Assembly (NCBI RefSeq): GCF_011813015.1
Contig: NZ_QHLQ01000001.1
Location: 1-64,000 of the forward strand
DNA length: 64,000 nt
Origin: Parasedimentitalea denitrificans
GTDB lineage: Bacteria > Pseudomonadota > Alphaproteobacteria > Rhodobacterales > Rhodobacteraceae
Direction of reading: 5' to 3'
Shown here: one piece after another, positions 18,185 to 27,684 of the stretch
How the letters are laid out: each line of letters starts with the position of its first letter
How positions within the stretch are numbered: the stretch's first letter is position 1
Program-made: the position numbers and the translations under genes
The notes under the pieces: generated by a model
Database searches by the model: none
Told to the model about the DNA's origin: nothing
Seen by the model: only the letters and a program-made list of their open reading frames with translations

Positions 18185-19519
18185 TTAGCCCACCAGGCTC
18201 GCATGAATGTCGATTGCTGCGTCTCGGCCTTCGGCCACAGCTGTCACGGTCAGGTCTTCGCCACCCGAAGCACAGTCGCCACCAGCCCAAACACCGGCAA
18301 CCGAAGTCCGGCCTGCATCATCAACCTTGATCTTGCGACCTTCCAGCGTCAGCCCCTCTGGCTGACCTTCGAGGGTTTGACCAATGGCCTTGAACACTTG
18401 TTCCGCCGCCAGTCTAACGGTTTCGCCCGTCCCCGACACCTTGCCATCATCAACCTCGGTATACTCCAGCTCAATTTCGCTGGCTGCCCCATCACCGTGA
18501 ACCGCAACAGGCATCACGTTGAACATCAGCTTGACCCCTTTCGAGGTCGCCAAATCCTGCTCAAAACGGCTAGCGCCCATGGCATCTTGCCCACGACGGT
18601 ATGCAATGGTGACGTTCTCCGCCCCCAGAAGCTTGGACTGCACCGCAGCGTCAACGGCAGTCATACCACCACCAATCACTACAACATTGCGTCCAACGGC
18701 CATCTTAGACAGATCATCTGCCTGCCGTAGCTCGGCAATGAAATCCACCGCATCAATCGAGCCATCCTTGTCCTCACCGGGGGCCCTCAGGGCATTAACC
18801 CCGGCCAAACCAATTGACAGGAATACCGCGTCATAATCGGCTTTCAGGCTGTCCAGCGTCAGACCTTTGCCCAACCCTTGACCATGGGATACGCTAATTC
18901 CACCGATCTGCATCAGCCATTCGACTTCTCGTGCGGCAAAGTTATCAGTGCTTTTGTAACTGGCGATGCCAAATTCATTCAAACCACCAGACTTACTCTT
19001 GCGCTCGTGAATGACCACATCATTCCCCAGCATAGCCAAGCGATGCGCTGCCGACAGCCCTGCGGGACCAGCGCCAACAACCGCCACTCGCTTGCCAGTA
19101 CTGGCGGCCCGACTAAAGGGATGCCCTTCCTTGGCCATCAGCGTGTCAGTTGCATAGCGCTGAAGGCGGCCAATCTCGACCGGCTTACCTTCAGCGGTCT
19201 CACGCACACAGACTTCTTCACACAGGGTCTCAGTCGGGCACACCCTGGCACACATTCCACCCAGAATATTCTGTTTCAGAATACTGCGTGCTGCGGCCTC
19301 CGGATTACCCGTTTGGATTTCCCGAATAAACTGTGGAATATCGATGCTGGTTGGACATGCTGTCATGCAAGGCGCGTCATAGCAGAAGTAGCAACGATCC
19401 GCTGCCACAGCTGCCTCATGCGCATCATACGCAGGATGCAAGTCACCGAAATTATCGGCAATCTCCTGGCTGGGCAATCGCCCAGCTTGGATACCGGATG
19501 CCTGATGGCTACTCGCCAT
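18185..19519 (-). CDS. preT: dihydropyrimidine dehydrogenase subunit PreT
   Basis: The 444-residue flavoprotein partner of PreA that passes electrons from NAD(P)H. The N-terminal iron-sulfur domain has CYFCYDAPCMTACP and CARVCPTETLCEEVC (residues 42-105). An FAD fold VAVVGAGPAGLSAAH begins near 135 and an NAD(P)H fold VVVIGGGMTAVDAA near 275. The start at 19519 follows AGGGAGAC. It is the first gene of preT-preA, with a RutR-like palindrome 56 bases upstream of the start. Confidence 0.94.
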   Translation of the reverse strand: MASSHQASGIQAGRLPSQEIADNFGDLHPAYDAHEAAVAADRCYFCYDAPCMTACPTSIDIPQFIREIQTGNPEAAARSILKQNILGGMCARVCPTETLCEEVCVRETAEGKPVEIGRLQRYATDTLMAKEGHPFSRAASTGKRVAVVGAGPAGLSAAHRLAMLGNDVVIHERKSKSGGLNEFGIASYKSTDNFAAREVEWLMQIGGISVSHGQGLGKGLTLDSLKADYDAVFLSIGLAGVNALRAPGEDKDGSIDAVDFIAELRQADDLSKMAVGRNVVVIGGGMTAVDAAVQSKLLGAENVTIAYRRGQDAMGASRFEQDLATSKGVKLMFNVMPVAVHGDGAASEIELEYTEVDDGKVSGTGETVRLAAEQVFKAIGQTLEGQPEGLTLEGRKIKVDDAGRTSVAGVWAGGDCASGGEDLTVTAVAEGRDAAIDIHASLVG

Positions 19520-19574
19520 TGGGTGTCTCCCTGAGATGTGTTCTTGTTACATCCAGAGTGCCACATTTCATTTT

Positions 19575-19590
19575 TTTATCAACTGGTAAA
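19575..19590. promoter_or_regulatory. RutR-type operator upstream of preT
   Basis: TTTATCAACTGGTAAA shares its last ten bases with the operator at 15975 and forms an imperfect palindrome with half-site TTTACCA on the other strand. It sits 56 bases before the preT start in an AT-rich stretch, the expected place for a repressor site over the promoter. Confidence 0.7.
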
Positions 19591-20009
19591 ATTTTGAAAA
19601 GTCTATTTTCTTGGAGTCCACTCAAAAGCATCCGTCATAAGACTTTGTATTTATGACACTAAACTTCAAATCGACCTTTCCCAAAAATCGGTAGCAACTA
19701 GCTTTCGGTCTGCGACGTGGCAACTCCTGGGAAGATTGTGGATCTATTACCTTACCCAACAGGCCGTCAAAACGGTCTCTGCTTTGCCCTCAGTGCAGCC
19801 AAAATGTGCAGCATGAAGGTCGAAATCCGCTCCTGACTTGGCATCAAAATGGGGTGACGCATTCAGCAACAGTGGATGAAGAATCCACCATCCGGCCTCA
19901 TGGCACAATGCGCCTATCAAGTTGCGGCAAGTGAACGGTTCGCAGTCGGACAGCCCGCCAAATCAACATTGCGTCGACGGTCCTGAGGCACCTGAACTTG
20001 TAGGAAAAA
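19591..20009. other. gene-free gap before tRNA-Val
   Basis: No gene is supported here. A minus-strand frame stays open for about 70 codons (roughly 19747-19955) but has no start codon with a ribosome site and no family resemblance I can name. It may be a worn intergenic repeat or the remains of a gene. Confidence 0.4.
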
Positions 20010-20085
<76 letters not shown>

Positions 20086-20104
20086 GTGAGGCCGGGTATT
20101 ACCC

Positions 20105-20599
20105 TCAGACCTCGCCCTCTGCAAGGGGGGGAATAGCATTTTTTTCCGCTACGTCTGTGTTTTCCGAAGTTGCTGTGCTCTGTCGGAATTTGCAGACAAT
20201 AATCCGGCCATTGCTACGCTCAACACTGCGGTTGATACGCAACTTACCCAGAGGCTGCATATTCAACTCACGGCCTCCTCCGATGGTTTCCCCCAGCACG
20301 GCCAGCATCGCTTCAACAACAGGCTTTGCGTCCTTCTTTTTGATCCCGGACCGCTCAACAACCAGATCAATAAGTTCTTTCTTACGCATTGGTAGCTCTG
20401 CTGACACTTCGTTAGGCACAACAACAACGGGTTCCGGAGCCTTAGCGGCCTTTGCGGGCGCCACCTTTGAGGCGGATGCCGCTTTAGCTGCGGCTTTCGT
20501 CTTTACCTTAGGTTTGATAGACGTCGCCGCCTTTCGAGTTGTCGTTTTGGCAGCGGATGTTTTGCCTGTACTGCTGCGCTTTGTGGTGCTCGTTGCCAT
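20105..20599 (-). CDS. HU-family DNA-binding protein with basic N-terminal tail
   Basis: A 164-residue nucleoid protein in two parts. Residues 1-60 are low-complexity, made of Ala, Lys, Thr, Ser and Pro, like a histone H1 tail. Residues 68-145 resemble HU/IHF (MRKKELIDLVVERSGIKKKDAK, then a LGKLRINRS strand), though the beta-arm region is short. It probably binds and bends or compacts DNA. It lies just upstream of tRNA-Val on the same strand. The tail is an addition not found in ordinary 90-residue HU. Confidence 0.8.
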   Translation of the reverse strand: MATSTTKRSSTGKTSAAKTTTRKAATSIKPKVKTKAAAKAASASKVAPAKAAKAPEPVVVVPNEVSAELPMRKKELIDLVVERSGIKKKDAKPVVEAMLAVLGETIGGGRELNMQPLGKLRINRSVERSNGRIIVCKFRQSTATSENTDVAEKNAIPPLAEGEV

Positions 20600-20802
20600 G
20601 GTTTACCCCGTGGTTTGCATGTGTTTTCTAAAACTACGACTGATGACTCTAAGTTTCCAGTTCCACGCTCAAAACAGCCCAATAACGGCCGCGTTAAGAC
20701 TTATTAACGCTACAATGTTGCCAAAATACGTACATATGTGCACCTAGACATAAAATGAGGTAACATTACATGTCCGTCGCCGATGTCAGTTACGGCATCG
20801 GC

Positions 20803-21258
20803 TTACTCTAGCGGCAAGGTATTACGCTGGATCATTGTACGAAGCGTGAAACTAGAACGCGTCGACCGAATACCCGGCACGCGCATTAAACGGCGCTCCA
20901 AGAAATCATCAAAACTGACCAGATCACGAGAGATCACTCGAAGTAAAATATCCCGGCTTCCAGTCATCAAATGGCATTCCATCACCTCATCGAACTGACG
21001 CACGGCCCGCTCAAAGGCACCGATTGCATCGCTAGCCTGCCGCTCCAATTCCACTGTCACAAAGATCGTCACAGGAAATCCAATCTTGGCCTGATCAACC
21101 TGCGCAGAATACCCTGTGATCACCCCCGCCTCTTCCAACATTGCGACCCGGCGGGCGCAGGGCGTTGGCGATAGTCCAACCTTCTCGCTTAGGCTAGCCA
21201 TTTTCTGTCGCGCATTGAGCTGAAGCTCTTTGACGATCTTTTTGTCGATAGGATCCAT
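20803..21258 (-). CDS. Lrp/AsnC-family transcriptional regulator
   Basis: A 151-residue feast/famine regulator with an N-terminal helix-turn-helix (KMASLSEKVGLSPTPCARRV, near 18-38) and the C-terminal ligand-binding domain (VMECHLMTGSRDILLRVISRD). It is divergent from an amino acid dehydrogenase gene, so the likely role is to sense a branched-chain or related amino acid and control that gene and itself. An imperfect palindrome covers the region just upstream of its start. Confidence 0.9.
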   Translation of the reverse strand: MDPIDKKIVKELQLNARQKMASLSEKVGLSPTPCARRVAMLEEAGVITGYSAQVDQAKIGFPVTIFVTVELERQASDAIGAFERAVRQFDEVMECHLMTGSRDILLRVISRDLVSFDDFLERRLMRVPGIRSTRSSFTLRTMIQRNTLPLE

Positions 21259-21263
21259 GGGTA

Positions 21264-21295
21264 TTTCCTAATTTTCGGAGCATAATTAGAGGAAA
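21264..21295. promoter_or_regulatory. candidate Lrp operator
   Basis: TTTCCTAATT and AATTAGAGGAAA form an imperfect inverted repeat (two extra bases in one arm) between the divergent regulator and dehydrogenase genes. AT-rich palindromes of this kind are usual for Lrp-family sites. Confidence 0.5.
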
Positions 21296-21383
21296 CCTTC
21301 AAACTTTGGGAAAAGCCCGGCTGATTTTGGCGAATACCAGCGCGCACCCTAGTTTATCAAGTGGCAATGGAGGAGAAATTAGA

Positions 21384-22433
21384 ATGATCATCACACCGGT
21401 GCCCACCAGCAGCCACGAAGAAATTTATCACGTCGAGGACTCCGCGACCGGATTGCTTGGATATATTGCGGTGCACTCCACCCGGCTAGGGCCAGCTGCA
21501 GGTGGCCTACGAATGCGCCCCTATGACACCCAGCAAGAGGCCCTGACTGACGTTAAGCGGTTAAGCCAGGGCATGACGTACAAAAACGCTGCAGCCGACC
21601 TGCCTCTGGGCGGAGGCAAAGCCGTCATTATCGGCGATCCAGTGCAAGACAAGACACCTGAATTACTGCACGCTTTTGGTCGGGCCATCGACACTTTGCA
21701 GGGCCGTTACTACACCGCCGAGGACATGGGCATGACCCCCGCTGATATGGCGCATCTGGCCGAAGCAACGCCCTATGTTGCAGGGCTGTCCGATGGTGAA
21801 TTTGCCAGCGGCGACCCGTCCCCCATCACGGCACGCGGTATATTCAACGCAATACGCACGGCGCAAAAACACCACACTGGCAGCGCAGAGCTGGACGGCG
21901 TAACCGTGGCGGTCCAAGGACTGGGTAATGTAGGATGGCATTTGTGCGACCTACTCACTACGGCAGGAGCAAGCCTAGTCGTCACCGACACTGACGCCGC
22001 GCGAATTTCCAAAGCAAAGGCCGTATTCGGCGCTGAAGCTGTTGAACCTAATCAGATATATTCAGTACAAGCTGACATCTTTGCCCCATGCGCAATTGGC
22101 GGAATCCTGAATGCCGAAACGATACCCCAACTCAAAGTTGCCATTGTTGCTGGTGGGGCCAACAATCAACTTGCCTCTCCTCAGGACGGTCTCGCGTTGC
22201 ACGCCCGCGGCATTCTATACGCACCTGACTTTGTCGCCAACGGCGGTGGTATCATCAACGTCGCGACAGAGATCCTGAAAGTGTCTGACCGGCCCGCGTT
22301 TGTTTCAGAAAAACTGGTCGCTCTGGATCAGACCATGCAGGCGATCCTCACCCAAGCTCAAGCTGAGGACACCTGCCCCGATGCCGTAGCCGTGGCAACG
22401 GTGCAATCCAAAATGGCAAGCTGCGCTGCCTAA
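21384..22433 (+). CDS. Glu/Leu/Phe/Val dehydrogenase (leucine dehydrogenase-like)
   Basis: A 349-residue NAD-dependent amino acid dehydrogenase that would deaminate a branched-chain or related amino acid to its 2-oxo acid. The catalytic lysine motifs are MTYKNAAADLPLGGGKAVI (near residue 65-85) and the NAD fold is VAVQGLGNVGWHL (near 180). The length and the GLRM / DMGT segments fit leucine/valine dehydrogenases better than glutamate dehydrogenase. The start at 21384 follows GGAGGAGAA. It is divergent from its probable Lrp regulator. Confidence 0.88.
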   Translation: MIITPVPTSSHEEIYHVEDSATGLLGYIAVHSTRLGPAAGGLRMRPYDTQQEALTDVKRLSQGMTYKNAAADLPLGGGKAVIIGDPVQDKTPELLHAFGRAIDTLQGRYYTAEDMGMTPADMAHLAEATPYVAGLSDGEFASGDPSPITARGIFNAIRTAQKHHTGSAELDGVTVAVQGLGNVGWHLCDLLTTAGASLVVTDTDAARISKAKAVFGAEAVEPNQIYSVQADIFAPCAIGGILNAETIPQLKVAIVAGGANNQLASPQDGLALHARGILYAPDFVANGGGIINVATEILKVSDRPAFVSEKLVALDQTMQAILTQAQAEDTCPDAVAVATVQSKMASCAA

Positions 22434-22439
22434 ATCAAA

Positions 22440-22469
22440 AAATAGGCGGCCCAACTAGGCCGCCTATTT
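22440..22469 (+). terminator. terminator of the dehydrogenase gene
   Basis: A twelve-pair stem (AAATAGGCGGCC / GGCCGCCTATTT) with loop CAACTA starts seven bases after the stop. Having A before and T after, it can serve both this gene and lon, which ends at 22488 from the other side. Confidence 0.85.
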
Positions 22470-22487
22470 CACATCATTAGGTCAGGA

Positions 22488-24902
22488 TTAATGGGCAACC
22501 GCCCCTGCCCCACCTTCGGGATGTCTCAGCGCAGCTCTGGCAGCCGCTGCTTCTTCCTCAGCTTCTTCATCCCATTCGATAGGTTCTGGCAGTTTGGTCA
22601 GGGCATGTTTCAGCACTTCGGAGACATGTGAAACCGGGATAATTTCCAGTCCTTCTTTCACATTATCAGGAATCTCCGGCAGATCCTTTTCATTCTCTTT
22701 CGGGATCAGCACAGTTTTGACCCCACCACGCAGCGCTGCCAGCAGCTTCTCCTTTAGTCCACCGATTGCCAGTGCATTCCCGCGCAAGGTTACCTCACCC
22801 GTCATCGCAATATCCTTGCGAACCGGGATTTGCGTCAGCACAGACACGATGGAGGTTACCATAGCCAGACCGGCACTGGGTCCATCCTTTGGTGTCGCGG
22901 CTTCTGGCACGTGAACATGGATATCCCAACGATCAAACCGCGGCGGTTTGACACCAAGCTGAGGCGAGATAGAGCGCACATAAGACGAAGCCGCCTCAAT
23001 CGACTCTTTCATCACATCACCCAGCTTACCGGTTGTCTTCATCCTTCCCCGGCCAGGCAGACGTAGCGCCTCGATGGACAAAAGTTCACCACCAACTGAC
23101 GTGTAGGCCAAACCAGTCACAACACCGATCTGATCTTCTTTCTCAGCCAGACCATAGCGGAACTTTTCAACACCAAGGAAGTCATCGAGATTGTCGGCAG
23201 TGACAGAAACTCTGTCAGCTTCTTTCTTGATGATCTTGGTCAGCGATTTACGCGCCACCTTGGCAATTTCACGCTCAAGGTTCCGCACACCGGCCTCGCG
23301 GGTGTAGGTGCGGATAATCTCAGTCAGCGCCTCGTCTGTCAGTTCAAATTCCTTGGCCTTCAGACCGTGGTTTTTGACCTGCTTGGAAATCAGGTGCTGC
23401 TTGGCGATCTCGCGTTTTTCATCCTCGGTATAGCCAGACAGAGGGATGATCTCCATCCGGTCCAGCAGCGGCCCAGGCATGTTGTAGCTGTTCGATGTGG
23501 TCAGGAACATCACGTTCGAGAGGTCGTACTCGACCTCCATATAGTGGTCGACAAAAGTCGAGTTCTGTTCCGGATCAAGCACTTCGAGCATCGCAGAAGC
23601 CGGATCACCACGGAAGTCCTGCCCCATCTTGTCGATCTCATCGAGCAGGATCAGCGGGTTGGTAGTTTTTGCCTTTTTCAGCGCCTGAATGATCTTGCCA
23701 GGCATCGAACCGATATAAGTCCGGCGGTGGCCGCGGATCTCACTCTCGTCACGCACTCCACCTAGTGAAATACGGATGAACTCACGCCCAGTGGCACGTG
23801 CCACAGACTTGCCCAACGATGTCTTACCAACACCCGGGGGGCCAACGAGGCACAGAATGGGGCCCTTCAGCTTAGCCGAACGCTGTTGCACCGCAAGGTA
23901 TTCAACAATGCGCTCTTTGACCTTCTCCAAACCATAGTGATCTGCATCCAGAATATCCTGCGCTTTGCCCAGATCCTTTTTCACACGGGACTTGGTGCCC
24001 CATGGGATCGACAGCATCCAGTCAAGATAGTTGCGCACAACTGTGGCCTCGGCCGACATCGGCGACATATTCTTGAGCTTCTTCAGCTCGCCGTCGACCT
24101 TTTCACGGGCTTCTTTGCTCAGTTTAGTTTCGGCAATCTTGGCTTCCAATTCAGCCAGTTCACCTTCGCCCTCTTCACCGTCACCCAGCTCCTTCTGAAT
24201 AGCCTTCATCTGCTCATTCAGATAGTATTCGCGCTGGGTCTTCTCCATTTGAGTTTTAACGCGGGTTTTGATCTTCTTTTCGACCTGCAACACAGACATT
24301 TCGCCCTGCATCAGGCCATAGACTTTCTCAAGCCGCTCGGACACGGACAGCGTTTCCAGAAGGTCCTGCTTTTGCTCAACCTCGATGCCCAGATGACCGG
24401 CAACCAGATCAGCCAGTTTTGCAGGTTCGGCAGATTCACCGACGGCCGACAGGGCCTCTTCGGGGATATTCTTGCGCACCTTGGCATAGCGCTCAAACTC
24501 GTCTCCAACAGTGCGCAACAGCGCCTCGGTTGTAGTGACGTCACCCGGAATTTCGGTCAGATATTCAGCACGCGCTTCAAAGAAATTATCGTTTTCCAGA
24601 TATTCGGTAATGGTGACCCGGGCGTGCCCTTCAACCAGCACTTTCACCGTGCCATCTGGCAGCTTCAGCAATTGCAGAACATTGGCCAGAACACCAACGG
24701 AATAGATCCCTTCGGATTCAGGATCATCCTCGGCTGGATCGATCTGGCTACTCAGCAAAATCTGCTTATCGTCGGCCATCACCTCTTCCAAGGCGCGCAC
24801 CGATTTTTCCCGGCCCACAAACAACGGTACGATCATGTGGGGGAAGACCACGATATCCCGCAACGGCAGTACGGGATAGGAAGAATTAAGAGGCTCTTGC
24901 AT
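22488..24902 (-). CDS. lon: ATP-dependent protease Lon
   Basis: An 804-residue cytoplasmic quality-control protease. The N-terminal substrate-binding domain (about 1-210) begins LPLRDIVVFPHMIVPLFVGR. A coiled region precedes the AAA+ module with Walker A GPPGVGKTS (near 360) and Walker B LILLDEIDK. The C-terminal protease domain holds the catalytic serine in PKDGPSAG and the lysine in GGLKEKLLAA. Full length and intact. The C-terminus ends in an Ala/Glu-rich tail. Confidence 0.97.
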   Translation of the reverse strand: MQEPLNSSYPVLPLRDIVVFPHMIVPLFVGREKSVRALEEVMADDKQILLSSQIDPAEDDPESEGIYSVGVLANVLQLLKLPDGTVKVLVEGHARVTITEYLENDNFFEARAEYLTEIPGDVTTTEALLRTVGDEFERYAKVRKNIPEEALSAVGESAEPAKLADLVAGHLGIEVEQKQDLLETLSVSERLEKVYGLMQGEMSVLQVEKKIKTRVKTQMEKTQREYYLNEQMKAIQKELGDGEEGEGELAELEAKIAETKLSKEAREKVDGELKKLKNMSPMSAEATVVRNYLDWMLSIPWGTKSRVKKDLGKAQDILDADHYGLEKVKERIVEYLAVQQRSAKLKGPILCLVGPPGVGKTSLGKSVARATGREFIRISLGGVRDESEIRGHRRTYIGSMPGKIIQALKKAKTTNPLILLDEIDKMGQDFRGDPASAMLEVLDPEQNSTFVDHYMEVEYDLSNVMFLTTSNSYNMPGPLLDRMEIIPLSGYTEDEKREIAKQHLISKQVKNHGLKAKEFELTDEALTEIIRTYTREAGVRNLEREIAKVARKSLTKIIKKEADRVSVTADNLDDFLGVEKFRYGLAEKEDQIGVVTGLAYTSVGGELLSIEALRLPGRGRMKTTGKLGDVMKESIEAASSYVRSISPQLGVKPPRFDRWDIHVHVPEAATPKDGPSAGLAMVTSIVSVLTQIPVRKDIAMTGEVTLRGNALAIGGLKEKLLAALRGGVKTVLIPKENEKDLPEIPDNVKEGLEIIPVSHVSEVLKHALTKLPEPIEWDEEAEEEAAAARAALRHPEGGAGAVAH

Positions 24903-25109
24903 AGTCGGTCCTTACTTTTGGCAAGACGATCCGGTCCCGAAATACGGCAACCTTGGTTCGTCTCCTCATTGGATCTGTTAATCTGGTGCGGCAGCCGTTG
25001 GATTACAACCATCTAGCCGTCAGCTTGGAACGCAGTTTGCCCTCAGCCGCGTATGATCACAAGGTATCAAATGGGGCCAGGGTGATCAAAACCCTAATAT
25101 AACTCTTGC

Positions 25110-25170
25110 CAGCCCCTAGTCGTGGGGCTGAGTTTCTTTTTGCAAGAAAAACTCCCGCCGGAGGCTCCCG
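25110..25170. terminator. double hairpin downstream of tgt
   Basis: On the minus strand, past tgt, a small CTCC / GGGAG hairpin runs into five T (25144-25170) and is a likely tgt terminator. Next to it CAGCCCC and GGGGCTG (25110-25130) form a second stem followed by a T-rich run on the plus strand. The gap lon-tgt (297 bases) shows no gene. Confidence 0.5.
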
Positions 25171-25199
25171 CATTCACACCAACTCAGGCCCATTGCGGC

Positions 25200-26330
25200 T
25201 CAAAGCGGCTCAACATCACCCTGTTCACGTCCAGCGTGGAAGTCCGCCTGCCAGGAGGTAAATGTCCCCGCCGCAATAGCCTCCCTCATACCCGCCATGA
25301 TATCCTGAAAGTATTGCAGGTTATGCCAAGTCAACAGCATGCCGCTGATCATCTCATTGCTACGGAACACATGGCTTAAATAGGCCCGTGAATAGTTGCG
25401 ACAAGCTGGACAGGAACAGTTCTCATCCAAGGGTCGCGGGTCGTCAATGTGGCGTGCATTCTTGATGTTGACTACACCGTGGCGGGTATAGGCCTGCCCG
25501 GTACGTCCTGATCGAGATGGCAACACGCAATCCATCATGTCGATGCCACGAGCCACCGCCCCAACGATATCGTCAGGCTTGCCAACCCCCATCAGGTAAC
25601 GAGGCTTGTTTACAGGCAGCATGTCCGGTGCATAGTCCAGCACTCCAAACATTGCGTCTTGCCCCTCTCCCACGGCCAAACCACCAACCGCATAGCCGTC
25701 AAACTCAATCTCCCGCAACTTTTCAGCGCTCTCCGCCCTCAGCTCTTGCGTCACACCGCCCTGCTGAATGCCAAACAGCGCATGGCCAGGCCGGTCCCCA
25801 AATGCATCGCGAGACCGCGCGGCCCATCGCATCGACATACGCATACTTTCAGCAACTTTCTCGTCAGTCGCGGGCAAGGCCGGGCACTCGTCAAAACACA
25901 TAACGATATCGCTACCCAATAGCTTCTGGATCTCCATCGAGCGTTCAGGCGTGATCTCGTGCTTGGAACCGTCCACATGACTTTTGAAAGTCACGCCCTT
26001 CTCGGTCAGTTTCCGCAGAGCCGCCAGCGACATCACCTGAAACCCACCCGAGTCCGTCAGGATAGGACGCTCCCAGTTCATGAACTTGTGCAGTCCACCC
26101 AGGCGATCAATCCGCTCCGCCGTCGGCCGCAACATCAGATGATACGTATTGCCCAACAGAATATCGGCACCCGTCGAGCGCACGCTCTCTGGCATCATTG
26201 CCTTGACTGTTGCCGCTGTCCCAACTGGCATAAACGCAGGAGTGCGGATATCACCGCGCGGTGTCGAAATCACCCCGGTGCGAGCTTTTCCATCGGTGGC
26301 ATGCAGATCAAAAGTGACTTTCGGCGACAT
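25200..26330 (-). CDS. tgt: queuine tRNA-ribosyltransferase
   Basis: Exchanges guanine for preQ1 at position 34 of Tyr, His, Asp and Asn tRNAs. The 376-residue protein has the catalytic aspartate in [13 protein letters not shown] (near residue 92) and the second aspartate in [25 protein letters not shown], and the zinc site [16 protein letters not shown] near the C-terminus. The start at 26330 follows GAGGAAATACCG. Stands alone; the other queuosine genes are not here apart from the queC scrap at the left edge. Confidence 0.96.
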   Translation of the reverse strand: MSPKVTFDLHATDGKARTGVISTPRGDIRTPAFMPVGTAATVKAMMPESVRSTGADILLGNTYHLMLRPTAERIDRLGGLHKFMNWERPILTDSGGFQVMSLAALRKLTEKGVTFKSHVDGSKHEITPERSMEIQKLLGSDIVMCFDECPALPATDEKVAESMRMSMRWAARSRDAFGDRPGHALFGIQQGGVTQELRAESAEKLREIEFDGYAVGGLAVGEGQDAMFGVLDYAPDMLPVNKPRYLMGVGKPDDIVGAVARGIDMMDCVLPSRSGRTGQAYTRHGVVNIKNARHIDDPRPLDENCSCPACRNYSRAYLSHVFRSNEMISGMLLTWHNLQYFQDIMAGMREAIAAGTFTSWQADFHAGREQGDVEPL

Positions 26331-26509
26331 CGGTATTTCCTCATCCTTGGGCACGGGTGGGCACAGCTTGGCGCGTTTGCCCTATTCAGATAGAATTGAC
26401 AAGCCTTGTGCCTGCTTGCCACAGCCGCTCCCAAGGCCCATACATAGGTTGAAATCAAGGGGTACGCCCCCACATGTATACCATAGTACACAAATTTTGA
26501 GGCACCAAA

Positions 26510-27400
26510 ATGAACGAAGAACAACTTATTGGTTTAATATCCCAGAACGTTATTTATCTGCTGGGTGCGGTTTTCTTGATCATTGTGATCCTGAAAGGCA
26601 TCCGTATCGTACCCCAATCCGAGAAATATGTCGTTGAACGCTTTGGTCGACTGCACTCAGTGCTTGGCCCAGGCATCAATTTTGTTGTCCCTTTTCTCGA
26701 TGCAGTAGCACACAAGATCTCAATCCTTGAACGCCAGCTACCTTCGGCCAGCCAGGATGCAATCACCAAGGACAACGTTTTGGTGCAGGTCGAAACTTCG
26801 GTATTCTATCGCATCACTGAACCAGAAAAGACCGTTTACCGGATCCGTGATGTTGACGCAGCCATTGCAACAACCGTCGCAGGCATCGTACGTGCCGAGA
26901 TCGGCAAAATGGACTTGGACGAGGTGCAATCAAATCGCGACCAACTCATCCGCACCATCAAGACCTCGGTTGAGGATGCCGTAGATGACTGGGGCATCGA
27001 AGTGACCCGAACCGAGATTCTTGATGTAAACCTTGACCAAGCCACACGCGACGCCATGCTGCAGCAGTTGAACGCAGAACGTGCCCGCCGCGCCCAAGTA
27101 ACCGAAGCCGAAGGCGCTCGTCGCTCTGTTGAGCTTTCCGCGGACGCCGAGCTTTACGCCGCAGAGCAGATTGCCAAGGCCCGCCGTATTCAGGCCGATG
27201 CCGAGGCCTACGCCACAGAAGTTGTTGCGAAGGCGATTAAGGACAACGGCATTGAAGCCGCACAATATCAGGTGGCTCTGAAACAGGTTGAGGCGCTTTC
27301 AATCCTTGGCAATGGCGTGGGAAAGCAAACAATCATTGTTCCAGCTGATGCTGTACAGGCCTTTGGCAATGCCTTTAAGATGCTAACAGGAGGCAAGTAA
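26510..27400 (+). CDS. SPFH/band 7 membrane protein (QmcA/stomatin-like)
   Basis: A 296-residue protein with one N-terminal membrane helix (residues 10-27) followed by a band 7 domain (about 25-200: RIVPQSEKYVVERFGR through LDEVQSNRDQLI) and an Ala/Glu-rich coiled-coil (about 195-250). Such stomatin-like proteins form rings or scaffolds at the inner membrane and work with an NfeD partner. The nfeD gene overlaps its stop codon, the usual arrangement. Confidence 0.92.
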   Translation: MNEEQLIGLISQNVIYLLGAVFLIIVILKGIRIVPQSEKYVVERFGRLHSVLGPGINFVVPFLDAVAHKISILERQLPSASQDAITKDNVLVQVETSVFYRITEPEKTVYRIRDVDAAIATTVAGIVRAEIGKMDLDEVQSNRDQLIRTIKTSVEDAVDDWGIEVTRTEILDVNLDQATRDAMLQQLNAERARRAQVTEAEGARRSVELSADAELYAAEQIAKARRIQADAEAYATEVVAKAIKDNGIEAAQYQVALKQVEALSILGNGVGKQTIIVPADAVQAFGNAFKMLTGGK

Positions 27401-27678
27401 TGGTCGACCCGATCTGGTCAACGTGGTGGGTCTGGGCAGCAGCATCGCTGGTGCTCGCCATCATAGAGGTTCTGGCACCAGGCTTCGTTTTCCTGGGCTT
27501 TGCCATCGGCGCGGCGGCGGTTGCTCTGATCTTGCTTAACACCGGCATATCGTTTGGATTGCCGATGCTGCTACTGATCTTTGCTGCTCTATCGCTGGTG
27601 GCCTGGTTAATCATGCGCCGGGTGTTTGCCCGCCCGCAGGGTCAGGTAAAAACCTTTGATCACGATATTAATGACTAG
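27400..27678 (+). CDS. nfeD: NfeD family protein, short form
   Basis: A 92-residue membrane protein with two to three hydrophobic segments (residues 8-25, 28-45, 47-67). It is the short NfeD form without the protease domain and with almost no room for the C-terminal OB-fold, which seems missing. The ATG overlaps the stop of the band 7 gene (TAATG), so the two are co-translated and probably act as a pair. Confidence 0.88.
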   Translation: MVDPIWSTWWVWAAASLVLAIIEVLAPGFVFLGFAIGAAAVALILLNTGISFGLPMLLLIFAALSLVAWLIMRRVFARPQGQVKTFDHDIND

Positions 27679-27684
27679 CGACGA

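Noticed and set aside
17840..18730. 296-codon plus-strand frame across preA and preT
   Set aside because: It spans the junction of two well supported minus-strand genes and has no start signal.
23886..25016. 376-codon open frame antisense to lon
   Set aside because: It lies wholly opposite a full-length, intact lon and beyond its start, has no ribosome site, and its residues reflect the complement of GC-rich codons.
25110..25143. Plus-strand terminator implying a plus-strand small RNA between lon and tgt
   Set aside because: The stem and T-run look real, but no promoter or transcript boundary is visible upstream on the plus strand; it may only be part of a two-way end for neighbouring transcripts.
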